A DNA stretch of 53,988 nt. Origin: a virus. Shown one piece after another: positions 28,390 through 37,797 of the stretch; within the stretch, counting starts at the first letter, position 1; each line of letters opens with the position of its first letter. A program made the position numbers and the translations under genes. Where the stretch lies: the IMG/VR virus record IMGVR_UViG_3300036781_000312, positions 1-53,988 of that record; one strand, 5' to 3'. The notes below the pieces were generated by a model. That model did not search any database and was not told the origin of the DNA. It saw only the letters and a program-made list of their open reading frames with translations.

Positions 28390-28794
28390 ATGGCCGGCGG
28401 CCGAAAACCCTATGAGCCGACTAAAGAGGACCGGATCAAGGTGTCCACGATGGCGGCGTGCGGCATGCCGCAGTGGATCATCTGCGCGCGCCTGCGCAAC
28501 CCCGAGACCGGGAAACCCCTGGACCAGAAGACGCTGCGCAAGGTCTTCCGAAAAGAATTGAACGAGGGCAAGCCGATGGCTGACGCCCTGGTGAAGCAGG
28601 CTCTGTTTCAAAAGGCGATCGGCAGCGGGCCGCAGTCGGTTACGGCGGCAATTTTCTATCTCAAGACGCAGTGCGGTTGGAACGAGCGCGGCGAAGGCGA
28701 TGACGAGGAGACCGATCCCAAGTCGGTGAAGGTGCAGACTGTGGACGCGCGGCGGCGAAATGACGACGATCAACGATCCCCAGCCGACGCTTAA
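28390..28794 (+). CDS. Terminase small subunit
   Basis: 134 aa. MAGGRKPYEPTKEDRIKVST, then AACGMPQWIICARLRNPETG and TLRKVFRKELNEGKPMADAL form the DNA-recognition helical region; AAIFYLKTQCGWNERG is the family-typical C-terminal segment that leads into the acidic tail. It selects phage DNA for packaging with the overlapping large subunit. The ATG follows AAGGTGGG. Confidence 0.82.
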   Translation: MAGGRKPYEPTKEDRIKVSTMAACGMPQWIICARLRNPETGKPLDQKTLRKVFRKELNEGKPMADALVKQALFQKAIGSGPQSVTAAIFYLKTQCGWNERGEGDDEETDPKSVKVQTVDARRRNDDDQRSPADA

Positions 28795-30055
28795 CGTACC
28801 GCAGGCCCAATTCCTCGCCCTCCCCCACAAGTACCGTGCCTATGTCGCCGGCTTCGGCTCGGGCAAGACATGGGCAGGTTGCGCGGGACTGTGCCAGCAC
28901 GCCTGGGAGTGGCCCAAGGTCAATGCCGGCTACTTTGCGCCCACCTACCCGCTGATTCGGGACATCTTCTTTCCCACCATCGACGAGGTGGCGTTCGACT
29001 GGGGCCTGCGGGTCAAGACGAACGAATCGAACAAAGAGGTGCACCTGTACCGCGGCCGGCGGTACCGCTGCACGGTGATCTGCCGTTCGATGGAGAAGCC
29101 GAACGACATCGTCGGCTTCAAAATCGGCAAGGCGCTCGTCGATGAGCTGGACCTGCTCAAGACCGACAAGGCAGCGCTGGCCTGGCGCAAGATCATTGCG
29201 CGGATGCGCTTCAAGAAGGAAGGGCTGATCAACGGCGTCGATGTGACGACGACGCCCGAGGGCTTCAAGTTCGTCTATCAGCAGTTCGTCAAGCAGCTCC
29301 GCGAGCGGCCTGACCTGCAGACCCTGTACGGCCTGGTGCACGCCAGCACCTACGACAACGAGGCCAATCTTCCCGATGACTACATCGACAGCTTGCGCGC
29401 CAGCTACCCGCCGCAACTCATCGAGGCGTACCTGCGCGGGCAGTTCGTCAACTTGGTCAGCGGCGCGGTGTATCCGAACTTCGACCGGAGGCTGAACCAC
29501 ACCGACGTCGCCATGGTGGAAAACGAGCTTCTGCACATCGGCATGGACTTCAACGTGCTGAACATGACGGCCGTGCTCAACGTCATCCGCGACGGGCTAC
29601 CCTTCACGGTGGGCGAGCTGACGGAGGTGCGCGACACGCCCACGATGGCGCGCATGCTCAAGGAACGGTTTTCCGAAAAAGGGCACGCGGCGGTGATCTA
29701 TCCGGACGCCAGCGGCCAGAACACCAGCAGCAAAAACGCCAGCGAATCCGACCTGAGCATTCTCAAGCAGGCCGGCTTCACGATCCAGGTGAACCACCGC
29801 AACCCCGCGGTCAAGGATCGGGTCAACGCCTACAACGCGATGATGTTCAACGAGGTGGGCGAGCGGCGCTGGAAGATCAACACCGATCTGGCGCCGGTGA
29901 CGACGGAGGCGGTCGAGCAGCAGGCATATGACAAAAACGGTGAGCCCGATAAGACCACCGGGCATGACCACCCGAACGACGCGAACGGCTATTTCATCGT
30001 TCACCGCTATCCGATTGTCCGCCCCACCATCAGCGCAACACCCCTACGAATCTAG
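28760..30055 (+). CDS. Terminase large subunit
   Basis: 431 aa. ATPase: YVAGFGSGKTWAGCAGL is the Walker A (about 28-44) and KALVDELDLLKTDKAA the Walker B. The nuclease domain has HIGMDFNVLNM with the first Asp, then AVIYPDASGQNTSSKN and HDHPNDANGYF for the further metal ligands. It translocates and cuts the DNA concatemer at the portal. It overlaps the small-subunit gene by 35 bp. Confidence 0.92.
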   Translation: MTTINDPQPTLNVPQAQFLALPHKYRAYVAGFGSGKTWAGCAGLCQHAWEWPKVNAGYFAPTYPLIRDIFFPTIDEVAFDWGLRVKTNESNKEVHLYRGRRYRCTVICRSMEKPNDIVGFKIGKALVDELDLLKTDKAALAWRKIIARMRFKKEGLINGVDVTTTPEGFKFVYQQFVKQLRERPDLQTLYGLVHASTYDNEANLPDDYIDSLRASYPPQLIEAYLRGQFVNLVSGAVYPNFDRRLNHTDVAMVENELLHIGMDFNVLNMTAVLNVIRDGLPFTVGELTEVRDTPTMARMLKERFSEKGHAAVIYPDASGQNTSSKNASESDLSILKQAGFTIQVNHRNPAVKDRVNAYNAMMFNEVGERRWKINTDLAPVTTEAVEQQAYDKNGEPDKTTGHDHPNDANGYFIVHRYPIVRPTISATPLRI

Positions 30056-30058
30056 GCC

Positions 30059-31468
30059 ATGAGCGACAAACCCCCATCCCCGGCAGACATCAGCGACGAA
30101 GTCGCTGCGATGTCGCTGGAATGGCCGATGATCACCGGGCTCCTGGGCGGGACCGGCGCGATGCGCGCCGCCGGCGAGAAATACTTGCCGAAGCACCCGG
30201 CGGAAGACAGCGACGGCTACAAGTACCGGAAGGCGGTTTCGGTTCTGTTCAATGGCTTCCGCCGCACGGTCGAAACAATGGCGTCGAAGCCGTTTACCGA
30301 GCCGCTCAAGCTTAAAGACGATGTACCGCCGAAGATCGAGGGGTTCTGCGAGGACATCGACCTGGAAGGCCGCAACCTCCAGGCATTCGCAAACGACGTC
30401 TTCGACACCGCGATGGCCTTCGGCCTGTCGCACATCCTGGTGGACTATCCGCCTGTGGCAGGAGGGCAGACGCTGGCCGAGCAGCGCACCTCCGGCGCCC
30501 GCCCCTACTTCGTGCACATCAAGCCGACGGCGGTGCTGGGCTGGCGCAGTGAGCGCATCGCCGGTGTAGAAACGCTCCTGATGCTGCGCCTCGACGAAAT
30601 GGTGAGCGAGCCCGACGGCGAGTTCGGCGCGAAGGCGATACGTCAGATCCGCGTGCTGGAGCAGACCCGCTGGCGCACGTTCCGCAAGAACGAGCGCGAG
30701 GAGTGGGTGCTGTATCAGGAGGGCGTTGTCAGCCTGGGCTGCATCCCGCTGGTCACGGTCTACACCGGCCGCACCGGCTTCATGCAGGGCCGCCCACCGC
30801 TGCTGGACCTGGCCTACCTGAACGTCGCGCACTGGCAGTCGGACTCCGACCAGACGAACATCCTGCACGTTGCGCGGGTGCCGATCCTGTTCGCCGCCGG
30901 CTTCGACAAAGAGAATTCCATCGCCATCGGCGCCGGCGTGGCCGTCAAAAACGACCGCGCCGAGGCGAAACTTACGTATGTGGAGCACACCGGCGCGGCG
31001 ATCGAGGCCGGGCGCGAAAGCCTCAAGGACATGGAAGATCGCATGTCCATGATGGGCGCGCAACTGCTGGTGCGCCGGCAGGTTGCCGCCACCGCCACAG
31101 AGAAGGCCATCGACAGCAACGAGGCCGACAGCCTGCTCACCGGCATGGCCTTGGGCCTGCAGGACTCGCTCGAGCAGGCGCTGGCGCTCGTCGCCAAGTG
31201 GGAAGGTCTGGATGCCGGCGGCAGCGTCGAGGTTTGCACCGATTATTGCGAAAGCCTGGACGGCATGTCCGTCGAGGAACTGATGCGCGCGCGCGAACTT
31301 GGCGTGCTCAGTGCGGAAACCGTGTTCGGCGAACTCCAGCGCCGCGGCATCATCAACGAAGACCTGGACTGGGAGAAGGAGCTGGCACAGCTCAAGAAGG
31401 AAGGCCCGCCGCAAGGCATTAAGGGCAGTTTCGAGACCGGCGCCGGCGGTGGTGGTGGCGGCGAGTAA
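30059..31468 (+). CDS. Portal protein (DUF4055 type)
   Basis: 469 aa. MSLEWPMITGLLGGTGAMRA, KYRKAVSVLFNGFRRTVETM and AMAFGLSHILVDYPP followed by RPYFVHIKPTAVLGWRSERI fit the DUF4055 family of portal proteins. A Gly-rich end (GAGGGGGGE) closes it. The gene starts three bases after the terminase stop and is followed by a strong terminator (31511). As portal it forms the dodecameric DNA gate of the capsid. Confidence 0.85.
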   Translation: MSDKPPSPADISDEVAAMSLEWPMITGLLGGTGAMRAAGEKYLPKHPAEDSDGYKYRKAVSVLFNGFRRTVETMASKPFTEPLKLKDDVPPKIEGFCEDIDLEGRNLQAFANDVFDTAMAFGLSHILVDYPPVAGGQTLAEQRTSGARPYFVHIKPTAVLGWRSERIAGVETLLMLRLDEMVSEPDGEFGAKAIRQIRVLEQTRWRTFRKNEREEWVLYQEGVVSLGCIPLVTVYTGRTGFMQGRPPLLDLAYLNVAHWQSDSDQTNILHVARVPILFAAGFDKENSIAIGAGVAVKNDRAEAKLTYVEHTGAAIEAGRESLKDMEDRMSMMGAQLLVRRQVAATATEKAIDSNEADSLLTGMALGLQDSLEQALALVAKWEGLDAGGSVEVCTDYCESLDGMSVEELMRARELGVLSAETVFGELQRRGIINEDLDWEKELAQLKKEGPPQGIKGSFETGAGGGGGGE

Positions 31469-31510
31469 CACAGCACAGATTTCTAGCGTCGCCAGGTGGC
31501 GGCGCATCAG

Positions 31511-31534
31511 GCCCGGCGACGCCGGGCTTTTTTT
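31511..31534 (+). terminator. Intrinsic terminator after the portal gene
   Basis: GCCCGGC (31511-31517), loop GAC, GCCGGGC (31521-31527), then seven T. It lies inside the late operon, 28 bp before the scaffold start, so readthrough must occur for head genes to be expressed. Confidence 0.8.
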
Positions 31535-31561
31535 ATGGGCGGCGCCCAAGGGGTACAGAAA

Positions 31562-32308
31562 ATGGCACTAAAGCTTTCGATCGACAAACTCGAAGACGTC
31601 GCGGAACAACTGCGCGAGCACTACGAAAAGCGCGACGACGGCAAGTTCTGGCTCATCGGCGTCGAGGACGTCGGCGGCCTGAAAAGCGCGCTGGAGAAGG
31701 AAAAGGAAGAGCGGCGCCTAGCGAAACAGGCACTGGAGAAGTTGAAGAACGTCGACCCCGAGGAATACACGCGCCTCAAGGCGGATTTCGAGGACCGCGA
31801 GCGCAAGGCCGCCGAGCGCAAGGGCGAGTACGACAAGCTGCTTGTGCAGGTCAATGAGAAGCATGCGACCGCGCTGGCCGAGCGCGACAACCAGAACAAG
31901 GCGCTGCGCACCGCGCTGGAGTCGAGCCTGATCGACTCCGAAGCGACGCGCGCCATCGCGGGCGCCAAGGGCGTCCCCGAATTGCTGCTGCCGCATGTGC
32001 GGCAGAGCGTCAAGGTAGTCGAAGAAGACGGAAAGTTTGTCGCAAAGGTCGTGGACAGGGCGGGCACCCCGCGCATCGGCGATGCAAAGGGCGCCCCCAT
32101 GACCATTGATCAGCTCGTCGGCGAAATGCGCGAAAGCGAGGTATTCGGGCGCGCATTCGAAGGGACGGGCGCAAGCGGAAGCGGGGCTTCCAACAAACAG
32201 GCAGGCGGGGCCGGCCAAAAGCAGATGTCGCGTGCGGATTTCAACAAGCTTGACCCAACCGGGCAGGCGGCGGCCGCGCGCGATGTGAATTTGACCATCG
32301 TGGACTAA
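31562..32308 (+). CDS. Putative scaffolding protein
   Basis: 248 aa, between portal and coat genes. The Glu/Lys-rich helix (LKSALEKEKEERRLAKQALE, FEDRERKAAERKGEYDKLLV) is a long coiled coil, typical of phage scaffolds. The C-terminus contains a Gly/Ser-rich stretch (GTGASGSGASNKQAGGAG) and MSRADFNKLDPTGQAAAARD, a small motif common to minor scaffold-like proteins. The ATG at 31562 follows AAGGGG; the earlier frame overlaps the terminator. Confidence 0.75.
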   Translation: MALKLSIDKLEDVAEQLREHYEKRDDGKFWLIGVEDVGGLKSALEKEKEERRLAKQALEKLKNVDPEEYTRLKADFEDRERKAAERKGEYDKLLVQVNEKHATALAERDNQNKALRTALESSLIDSEATRAIAGAKGVPELLLPHVRQSVKVVEEDGKFVAKVVDRAGTPRIGDAKGAPMTIDQLVGEMRESEVFGRAFEGTGASGSGASNKQAGGAGQKQMSRADFNKLDPTGQAAAARDVNLTIVD

Positions 32309-32349
32309 ACGCCTCGGCGTTCCCCCTCCCTATTTGAAAGGAAGTAATC

Positions 32350-33501
32350 GTGTCGAACACCCTTACCGGTCTCATCCCGACCATCTACAACGCGCTCGAC
32401 GTGGTTTCGCGTGAGCTGGTCGGCATCATCCCCGCTGTCTCCAGCGACATGCAGTTCACCCGCGCCGCGGTCGGCCAGGTGGTTAGCTCGCCTGTCACCC
32501 CGTCGGCGACCGCCAGCGACATCACGCCGGCCGTGACTCCGCCCAACGATGGCGACCAGACCATCGGCAACATCCAGATGACGATCACCAAGGCGCGCCG
32601 CGTGCCGATCCGCTGGAACGGTGAAGAGAAGAAGGGCCTGGACAACAACGGCGCCAGCTTCAACGTCATCTTTCGCGACCAAGTGGCGCAGGCAATGCGC
32701 ACCTTGGTGAACGAAGTGGAATCGGACCTGTGCGCCAACCACATCTTCGGGTCTCGCGCCTATGGCACCGCCGGCACCGCGCCGTTCGCCACCGACCTGA
32801 GCGCCACCGCGCAGACGTTGAAGATCCTCAAGGACAACGGCGCGCCCGCCGGCGACCTGCACCTGATCATCGACACCACCGCCGGCGCCAAGATGCGCAC
32901 GCTGACCCAGCTCACGAAAGCGAACGAGGCCGGCGACGCGTCGCTGCTCCGACGCGGCGTTCTGCTCGACGTGCATGGCTTCGCCATCCGTGAAAGCGCG
33001 CAGATCAAGACCAGCGTTGCCGGCACGGCGGCGAGCGCCACCACCAACACCGCCGGCTATGCCAAAGGGGCTACCTCCATCACGCTGGCGGCGGCCGGCA
33101 CCGGCACCCTGGTTGCGGGCGACCTGATCACCTTCGCTGGTGACACCAACATCTACGAGGTGGCCACCGGCACCGGCGCCGTCAGCGGCGCGACCATCAC
33201 CCTGGCGCTGCCTGGCCTCCGCCAGGCGCTGCCGGCGAGCGCTCAGGCCATCACCGTTGTCGCCGCGGCCACGCGCAACATGGCGTTCACCCGCAACGCG
33301 ATCGCCCTTGCCACCCGCGCCCCCGCGCTGCCGTCGCAGGGCGACGCCGCGATCGACCGCCAGATCGTGACCGACCCGGTTTCGGGCCTGTCGTTCGAAA
33401 TTGCGATGTACGCCCAGTACCGTCAGATGCAGTACGAGGTGTCGCTGGCCTGGGGCACCAAAACGACCAAGTCGGAGCACCTGGTCATCCTGCTGGGCTA
33501 A
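32350..33501 (+). CDS. Major capsid protein (P22 coat-like)
   Basis: 383 aa with GTG start after AAAGGAAGT. MSNTLTGLIPTIYNALDVVS, IPAVSSDMQFTRAAVGQVVS, ITKARRVPIRWNGEEKKGLD and SNIL-like RDQVAQAMRTLVNEVESDLC match the P22 gp5-type HK97 fold, with a beta-rich inserted domain (about 225-300, ATSITLAAAGTGTLVAGDLI) and C-terminal YRQMQYEVSLAWGTKTTKSE. It builds the icosahedral head. A P22-like coat with a contractile tail is a mosaic combination. Confidence 0.9.
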   Translation: MSNTLTGLIPTIYNALDVVSRELVGIIPAVSSDMQFTRAAVGQVVSSPVTPSATASDITPAVTPPNDGDQTIGNIQMTITKARRVPIRWNGEEKKGLDNNGASFNVIFRDQVAQAMRTLVNEVESDLCANHIFGSRAYGTAGTAPFATDLSATAQTLKILKDNGAPAGDLHLIIDTTAGAKMRTLTQLTKANEAGDASLLRRGVLLDVHGFAIRESAQIKTSVAGTAASATTNTAGYAKGATSITLAAAGTGTLVAGDLITFAGDTNIYEVATGTGAVSGATITLALPGLRQALPASAQAITVVAAATRNMAFTRNAIALATRAPALPSQGDAAIDRQIVTDPVSGLSFEIAMYAQYRQMQYEVSLAWGTKTTKSEHLVILLG

Positions 33502-33519
33502 TCGCCCGGCGAACAGGGT

Positions 33520-33545
33520 CCGCCCGGAGCTTCGGCCCCGGGCGG
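33520..33545 (+). terminator. GC hairpin after the coat gene (partial terminator)
   Basis: CCGCCCGG (33520-33527) and CCGGGCGG (33538-33545) form an 8-bp stem. The T-run (ttttt) comes only 11 bases later, so termination would be weak; it may stabilise the coat mRNA 3' end. Confidence 0.55.
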
Positions 33546-33571
33546 CTTACTGACTTTTTCAGGACTTCATC

Positions 33572-33838
33572 ATGGGCACGATCAAAATCAAATCGACGCA
33601 TCCGGAATCGCAGGGCGATTTCGTGGTGATCGAGGAAGCGGACTTCGTCGAGGGGCAGCACGAGCATTACCTGACCCCGGCGGAAGCGGCTGCCAAGGCC
33701 AAGAAGGACGAAGCCGACCGCAAGGCTGCCGAGAAGAAGGAAGCCGACGAGAAGGCCGCTATCGAAAAAGCTGCCGCCGAAAAGGCTGAGGCGGAGCGCA
33801 AAGCCGCCGAGGAAGCGGCTGCCAAGGCCAAGAAGTAA
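33572..33838 (+). CDS. Hypothetical head-region protein with Ala/Lys/Glu coiled coil
   Basis: 88 aa. A short N-terminal strand-rich part (MGTIKIKSTHPESQGDFVVI) precedes a long AxxK/E-rich helix (EADRKAAEKKEADEKAAIEK...), which at the DNA level is a degenerate repeat of GCC GAG AAG-type codons. It could be a capsid-associated or decoration protein. Confidence 0.62.
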   Translation: MGTIKIKSTHPESQGDFVVIEEADFVEGQHEHYLTPAEAAAKAKKDEADRKAAEKKEADEKAAIEKAAAEKAEAERKAAEEAAAKAKK

Positions 33839-33844
33839 TCCGCC

Positions 33845-34246
33845 ATGCTGACGGACGCCCAGCTGTGTGATACCCGGCGCTGGCTGGGGTACCAACTCGC
33901 CGGTACCACCCAGACCATCAGCGAGCAGTGGGACATCACCTATCTGTCGTTCGGCATGGTCACGATGTCGCTGTTTCAGCGGCTGAACTCCCTCTCGGCG
34001 GCGGAAGAGGCGGTGCTGATCAACACCTACCTGACGCCACTGGCGTCGCTGGAAACCGACATCGTCGGCACCGCCGCGAACCTCGACACCGATCAGGCCG
34101 CGGTCTGGTACCACAACAAGTACGAGCGGCAGGACCGCGAAGCACTTTTCGATAGCTGGCGCCGCCGGCTGTGCGGTTTCATCGGCTGCCCGCCGGGGCC
34201 CGACCTCGGCGCCGGCGGCAACAACATCGCGCTCGTGCGCGCTTAG
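33845..34246 (+). CDS. Putative head-tail connector protein, 133 aa
   Basis: MLTDAQLCDTRRWLGYQLAG, then SFGMVTMSLFQRLNSLSAAE and LTPLASLETDIVGTAANLDT with a helical C-terminus (YERQDREALFDSWRRRLCGF). Position right after the coat gene and its helical composition fit an adaptor of the gp6/gp16 kind; I cannot name the family. Confidence 0.6.
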   Translation: MLTDAQLCDTRRWLGYQLAGTTQTISEQWDITYLSFGMVTMSLFQRLNSLSAAEEAVLINTYLTPLASLETDIVGTAANLDTDQAAVWYHNKYERQDREALFDSWRRRLCGFIGCPPGPDLGAGGNNIALVRA

Positions 34247-34251
34247 AACTC

Positions 34252-34899
34252 ATGGACGCGGCAACCCTTTCCGACCGCATCTATGCGGGGTACGCGAAGG
34301 CTGCCATCCGCATCGGCTACCTGGTCGACCAATATCGGCCGGCCGACGCCGGCGCGGCGATTGCGCCCGGCAACAAGCTTGCCTCGTTTCATGCCAGCTT
34401 CAACCCGATGGACATGAAATATGGCCGCGCCGACAAGTACGGCACGGCCACTTGGTTCGGCCTGTTCGACGGCCGCCTCACGGCGGTGGGCGACTATCTG
34501 ATCAACCAGCAGGACGGCACCTATTTCATTGCGGCGCAATCGACGATCCTGCCGATCCTATGCATCGAGTGCAATCGCATCGGCACGTTCCTCCGCCCGC
34601 AGCAGCAGGCCGGCGTCGGCGCCCTGCCCTATGGCGGCAACACCGACGACACCGAGATCGCCCTGATGGCGGCGTGGCCGTGCAGCATCCTCCAGGGCAC
34701 GAAGGGCGAGCGCGGCGGGATCAACCTGCCGGGCGACGTGCGCGACCCCTGGTGGGTGATTCTGGTGCCGTTCCTCGCCGGCGCGGTGCTGCGCAGCGGG
34801 GACATCGTGAAGGACGACCTCGAACGGCGCTACATCATCAGCAGCGCCGAACTTACGGACAAAGGCTGGCGACTGACCGCCACGCAGGCCCAGACATGA
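34252..34899 (+). CDS. Hypothetical head-tail region protein, 215 aa
   Basis: MDAATLSDRIYAGYAKAAIR, KLASFHASFNPMDMKYGRAD and TWFGLFDGRLTAVGDYLINQ are followed by IFIAAQSTILPIL-like strands (YFIAAQSTILPILCIECNRI). The conserved LVDQYRP-type start is seen in phage stopper-like proteins. ATG is six bases after the previous stop. The next ATG overlaps its stop (ATGA). Confidence 0.62.
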   Translation: MDAATLSDRIYAGYAKAAIRIGYLVDQYRPADAGAAIAPGNKLASFHASFNPMDMKYGRADKYGTATWFGLFDGRLTAVGDYLINQQDGTYFIAAQSTILPILCIECNRIGTFLRPQQQAGVGALPYGGNTDDTEIALMAAWPCSILQGTKGERGGINLPGDVRDPWWVILVPFLAGAVLRSGDIVKDDLERRYIISSAELTDKGWRLTATQAQT

Positions 34900-35756
34900 G
34901 CGACATCAACGACGTGCAGAGCACGCTGGTCACGCTGCTGGCCCAACTCTGCTACCCGAATGGCACCGGCCAGCCGTCGGCGCCCGGCATGCCGGTGAAG
35001 GTGTACGCCGGCTGGCCGAGCGAGTCCCAGTTGGACGACGACCTGCGCGTCGGCACGGTGCACGTCACCGTGTACCCGCGCCCGGGCGAAGAGAAAAACA
35101 CCACCCGCTACCCGAAGGATTGGGTGGAGCTGGAGCGCGCCAGCACCACGCTGGCCGCGGTGATCGACGGGCAGCAGGTCACGCTTTCCGGCTCCCTGCC
35201 CTCGCCCTTCTCGCCGGTCAATGTCAGCCTCCTGGTGAGCAAGCAGCACTACGTGTATCCGGTACAGGTCAGCGACACCCTGACCTCGATTGCGACCGCG
35301 CTGGCGACGCTGCTTGCCGTGGATTTTCCCGGCACCACCAGCGCCGGCCCCGTCATCACACTGGCGCCGGCCGCGCGCGCCGACGCCGCGCGCATCGGCG
35401 TCACCGGCACGCTGATCCGCGAGCTGCGCCGCCAGGAAAAGGGCTTCCAGATGATCGTCTGGGCCAATACCCCGGACGCGCGCAAGGCCGTTGTCGACGC
35501 GATCGACCCGACGCTGGCCGACACCGAGCGCCTGGTGATGCCCGACACGTATTCGGCGCGCCTTTGCTACCACAGCACCAACTACAGCGACAACTTCCAG
35601 AAGGCAAAGCTCTACCGCTGCGACCTGTTTTACAGCGTCGAGTTCGCCACTACGCAAGTCACCACCGGCTACGAGGTGACGCAGGAGACGCTGGCCGTCA
35701 GCAGCCAGCCGTCGGGTGCCACCGCGCCGGTCGGCTCGATCACCGTCAACTTCTAG
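34896..35756 (+). CDS. Putative tail terminator/neck protein, 286 aa
   Basis: MSDINDVQSTLVTLLAQLCY, then GTVHVTVYPRPGEEKNTTRY and TPDARKAVVDAIDPTLADTE in the C-terminal half, ending with a beta-rich segment. Its location just before the sheath and the mixed alpha/beta make-up are those of tail terminator or neck proteins. It ends 22 bp before a terminator. Confidence 0.58.
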   Translation: MSDINDVQSTLVTLLAQLCYPNGTGQPSAPGMPVKVYAGWPSESQLDDDLRVGTVHVTVYPRPGEEKNTTRYPKDWVELERASTTLAAVIDGQQVTLSGSLPSPFSPVNVSLLVSKQHYVYPVQVSDTLTSIATALATLLAVDFPGTTSAGPVITLAPAARADAARIGVTGTLIRELRRQEKGFQMIVWANTPDARKAVVDAIDPTLADTERLVMPDTYSARLCYHSTNYSDNFQKAKLYRCDLFYSVEFATTQVTTGYEVTQETLAVSSQPSGATAPVGSITVNF

Positions 35757-35778
35757 CAACACCCCACTTTCAGCTTTG

Positions 35779-35799
35779 GCCGCCTTCGGGCGGCTTTTT
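35779..35799 (+). terminator. Intrinsic terminator with TTCG loop before the sheath gene
   Basis: GCCGCC (35779-35784), TTCG, GGCGGC (35789-35794), then five T and CATTTGGAG, the sheath Shine-Dalgarno. The hairpin and T-run lie 16-36 bases ahead of the start. Confidence 0.8.
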
Positions 35800-35814
35800 C
35801 ATTTGGAGATCGCC

Positions 35815-37797
35815 ATGACGGTCGTGCAAGCAGGTTCTATCAACACCGCGGCCCTGAACGTTCCCGGCCTCTACGTCCAGATCCAACCGCCGCCGCCGGC
35901 GATCAACGGCCTGCGCACCGACATCCTCGGCATTGTGGGCACCGGCTCTTGGGGGCCGGTCAACGCGCCTTTCACCGCCAACGGCCTGCGCAGTGCCGCC
36001 GCCATGTTCGGCTCGCCCAACGCGCGGAAGTACGACCTGGTGACTGCCGCCTGGATTGCCGAGCAGCAGGGTGCCAACAACATGCGCCTGGTGCGCGTGA
36101 CCGACGGCAGCGACACCGCCGCGTCCGCCGCCATCACCGCCACCGGCACCGCCATCACCCTCTCGAGCAAGTACACCGGCACGCTGGGGAATCAGCTCAA
36201 GGCGATCATGAGCGCCGGCAGCCAGGCCAACACCTTTAAGGTGAGCCTGTCCATGCCGGGTGTGGTGCCGGAGGTGTTCGACAACATTTCGCAGGGCGTC
36301 TCCGGCATCACCGTGACGCCTGGCACCGGCTACACCAGCGTGCCGTCTCTGGCGCTGTCGGCCCCGCAGGGGGCCGGCGGCGTGCAGGCGACCGCATCGC
36401 CGTCGCTCCAGCTCGTCGCCACCGCGCCCACGGTCGCCGCTGGCGGCACCGGCTACGTCGCCAACGACACGATCACCCTTCCGAACGGCGTGGTGCTCAA
36501 GGTCGCCACTATCAACTCTGGCGCGGTGGCCACCGTCACCGTGCTCAATTCCGGCAGCATCACCGGCGGAGCGGTGCCGGCGAATCCGGTGGCACAGGCG
36601 GCCACCTCCGGCGGCGGCACCGGCGCGACCTTCACCCTGGTTTGGGGGCTGGGGCCGGTCACGATCACCAATCCCGGCAGCGGCTACACTTCGGCCACCG
36701 CGACGCTCAACGGCGGCGCGGGCACCGGCGGCAGCATGGTGGTGCTCTGCACCTACTGGCTCAACATGGCCAACGCCATCAACCTCGGCCAGTCCGGCGT
36801 GCGCGGCCCCTCCCAACTCATGACCGCTGTGGCGGGCGCCGGCACCGGCGCGCCGACGGCGGGCACGACCTCGCTGACCGGCGGCACCGACGGCGCTGGC
36901 AGCATCAACGGCAGCACGCTGGTGGGCAGCGATGCTGCGACCCCGCGCAGCGGCATGTATGCGCTGCGCGCCACCGGCGTGTCGGTCGCCATGCTGGCCG
37001 ACGTTGACGACGTTACCACCTGGGCGGCGCAGAGCGCTTTCGGCCTGTCCGAAGGCGTCTACATGCACGTCGTCGGCCCGGTGAGCGACACCATCGCCAA
37101 CGCGCCGATCGTGAAAGCCAACGCCGGCGTCGACAACTACGACGTGAAGGTGGCCTTCGGCGATTACATCTACTTCAACGACACGATCAACAACCAGATC
37201 CGCCTCGTCAGCCCGCAAGCCTTCTTCGCCGGACGCATCGCCAACCTGTCGCCGCAGTTCTCCTCGCTGAACCAGCCGATGCAGGGCATCGTCGGCACCC
37301 AGCGCTCCTTTGCGAACCAGCTCTACAGCGATGCCGAAATTGGCGTGCTGGCGCAGGCCGGCATCGACGTGATCACCAACCCGATCCCCGCCGGCGCGAT
37401 GTTCGGCGCGCGCATCGGGCACAACAGCTCCAGCAACGTCGCCATCCACGGCGACAACTACACGCGCATGACCAACTTCATCGCGTACACGCTGAATTCG
37501 GCGCTGGGCATCTTCGTCGGCCGCCTGCAGTCCAAGCGCCCGGACGACGCCTACCGCCGCGAGTTGAAAAGCACTGTCGACACCTGGTTCGACACCCTGA
37601 TTCAACAGGTGATGATCGACGACTTCCAGAGCCAGTGCGACCTCAACAACAACCTGGCGGCGCGCATCGCACTGGGCTATTCGCAGATCGACATCAAGGT
37701 GGTCTACCTGTCGGTCGTCGAATACCTGATCGCCAACCTCCAGGGTGGGCAGACCGTGTCCATCCAGCGCGTCTCCGTGACGCCGCAGCCGCAGTAA
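35815..37797 (+). CDS. Tail sheath protein
   Basis: 660 aa. Starts MTVVQAGSINTAALNVPGLY; TDILGIVGTGSWGPVNAPFT and the C-terminal block VAIHGDNYTRMTNFIAYTLN ... LAARIALGYSQIDIKVVYLS are the conserved sheath core. The middle (about 160-350) is a large inserted domain with repeated G(T/S)GYxS turns (TPGTGYTSVP, GGTGYVAND, NPGSGYTSAT). The sheath contracts around the tube to drive DNA delivery, so the phage is a myovirus. Confidence 0.92.
   Translation: MTVVQAGSINTAALNVPGLYVQIQPPPPAINGLRTDILGIVGTGSWGPVNAPFTANGLRSAAAMFGSPNARKYDLVTAAWIAEQQGANNMRLVRVTDGSDTAASAAITATGTAITLSSKYTGTLGNQLKAIMSAGSQANTFKVSLSMPGVVPEVFDNISQGVSGITVTPGTGYTSVPSLALSAPQGAGGVQATASPSLQLVATAPTVAAGGTGYVANDTITLPNGVVLKVATINSGAVATVTVLNSGSITGGAVPANPVAQAATSGGGTGATFTLVWGLGPVTITNPGSGYTSATATLNGGAGTGGSMVVLCTYWLNMANAINLGQSGVRGPSQLMTAVAGAGTGAPTAGTTSLTGGTDGAGSINGSTLVGSDAATPRSGMYALRATGVSVAMLADVDDVTTWAAQSAFGLSEGVYMHVVGPVSDTIANAPIVKANAGVDNYDVKVAFGDYIYFNDTINNQIRLVSPQAFFAGRIANLSPQFSSLNQPMQGIVGTQRSFANQLYSDAEIGVLAQAGIDVITNPIPAGAMFGARIGHNSSSNVAIHGDNYTRMTNFIAYTLNSALGIFVGRLQSKRPDDAYRRELKSTVDTWFDTLIQQVMIDDFQSQCDLNNNLAARIALGYSQIDIKVVYLSVVEYLIANLQGGQTVSIQRVSVTPQPQ

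Noticed and set aside
30044-31549. Minus-strand open frame of 501 codons opposite the portal gene
   Set aside because: Shadow of the portal reading frame; no Shine-Dalgarno or domain, and it would cross the terminator at 31511.
33664-33836. Repetitive GCC-GAG-AAG DNA as a possible CRISPR or tandem array
   Set aside because: Irregular units that translate into a continuous Ala/Lys/Glu helix; best explained as coding repeats.
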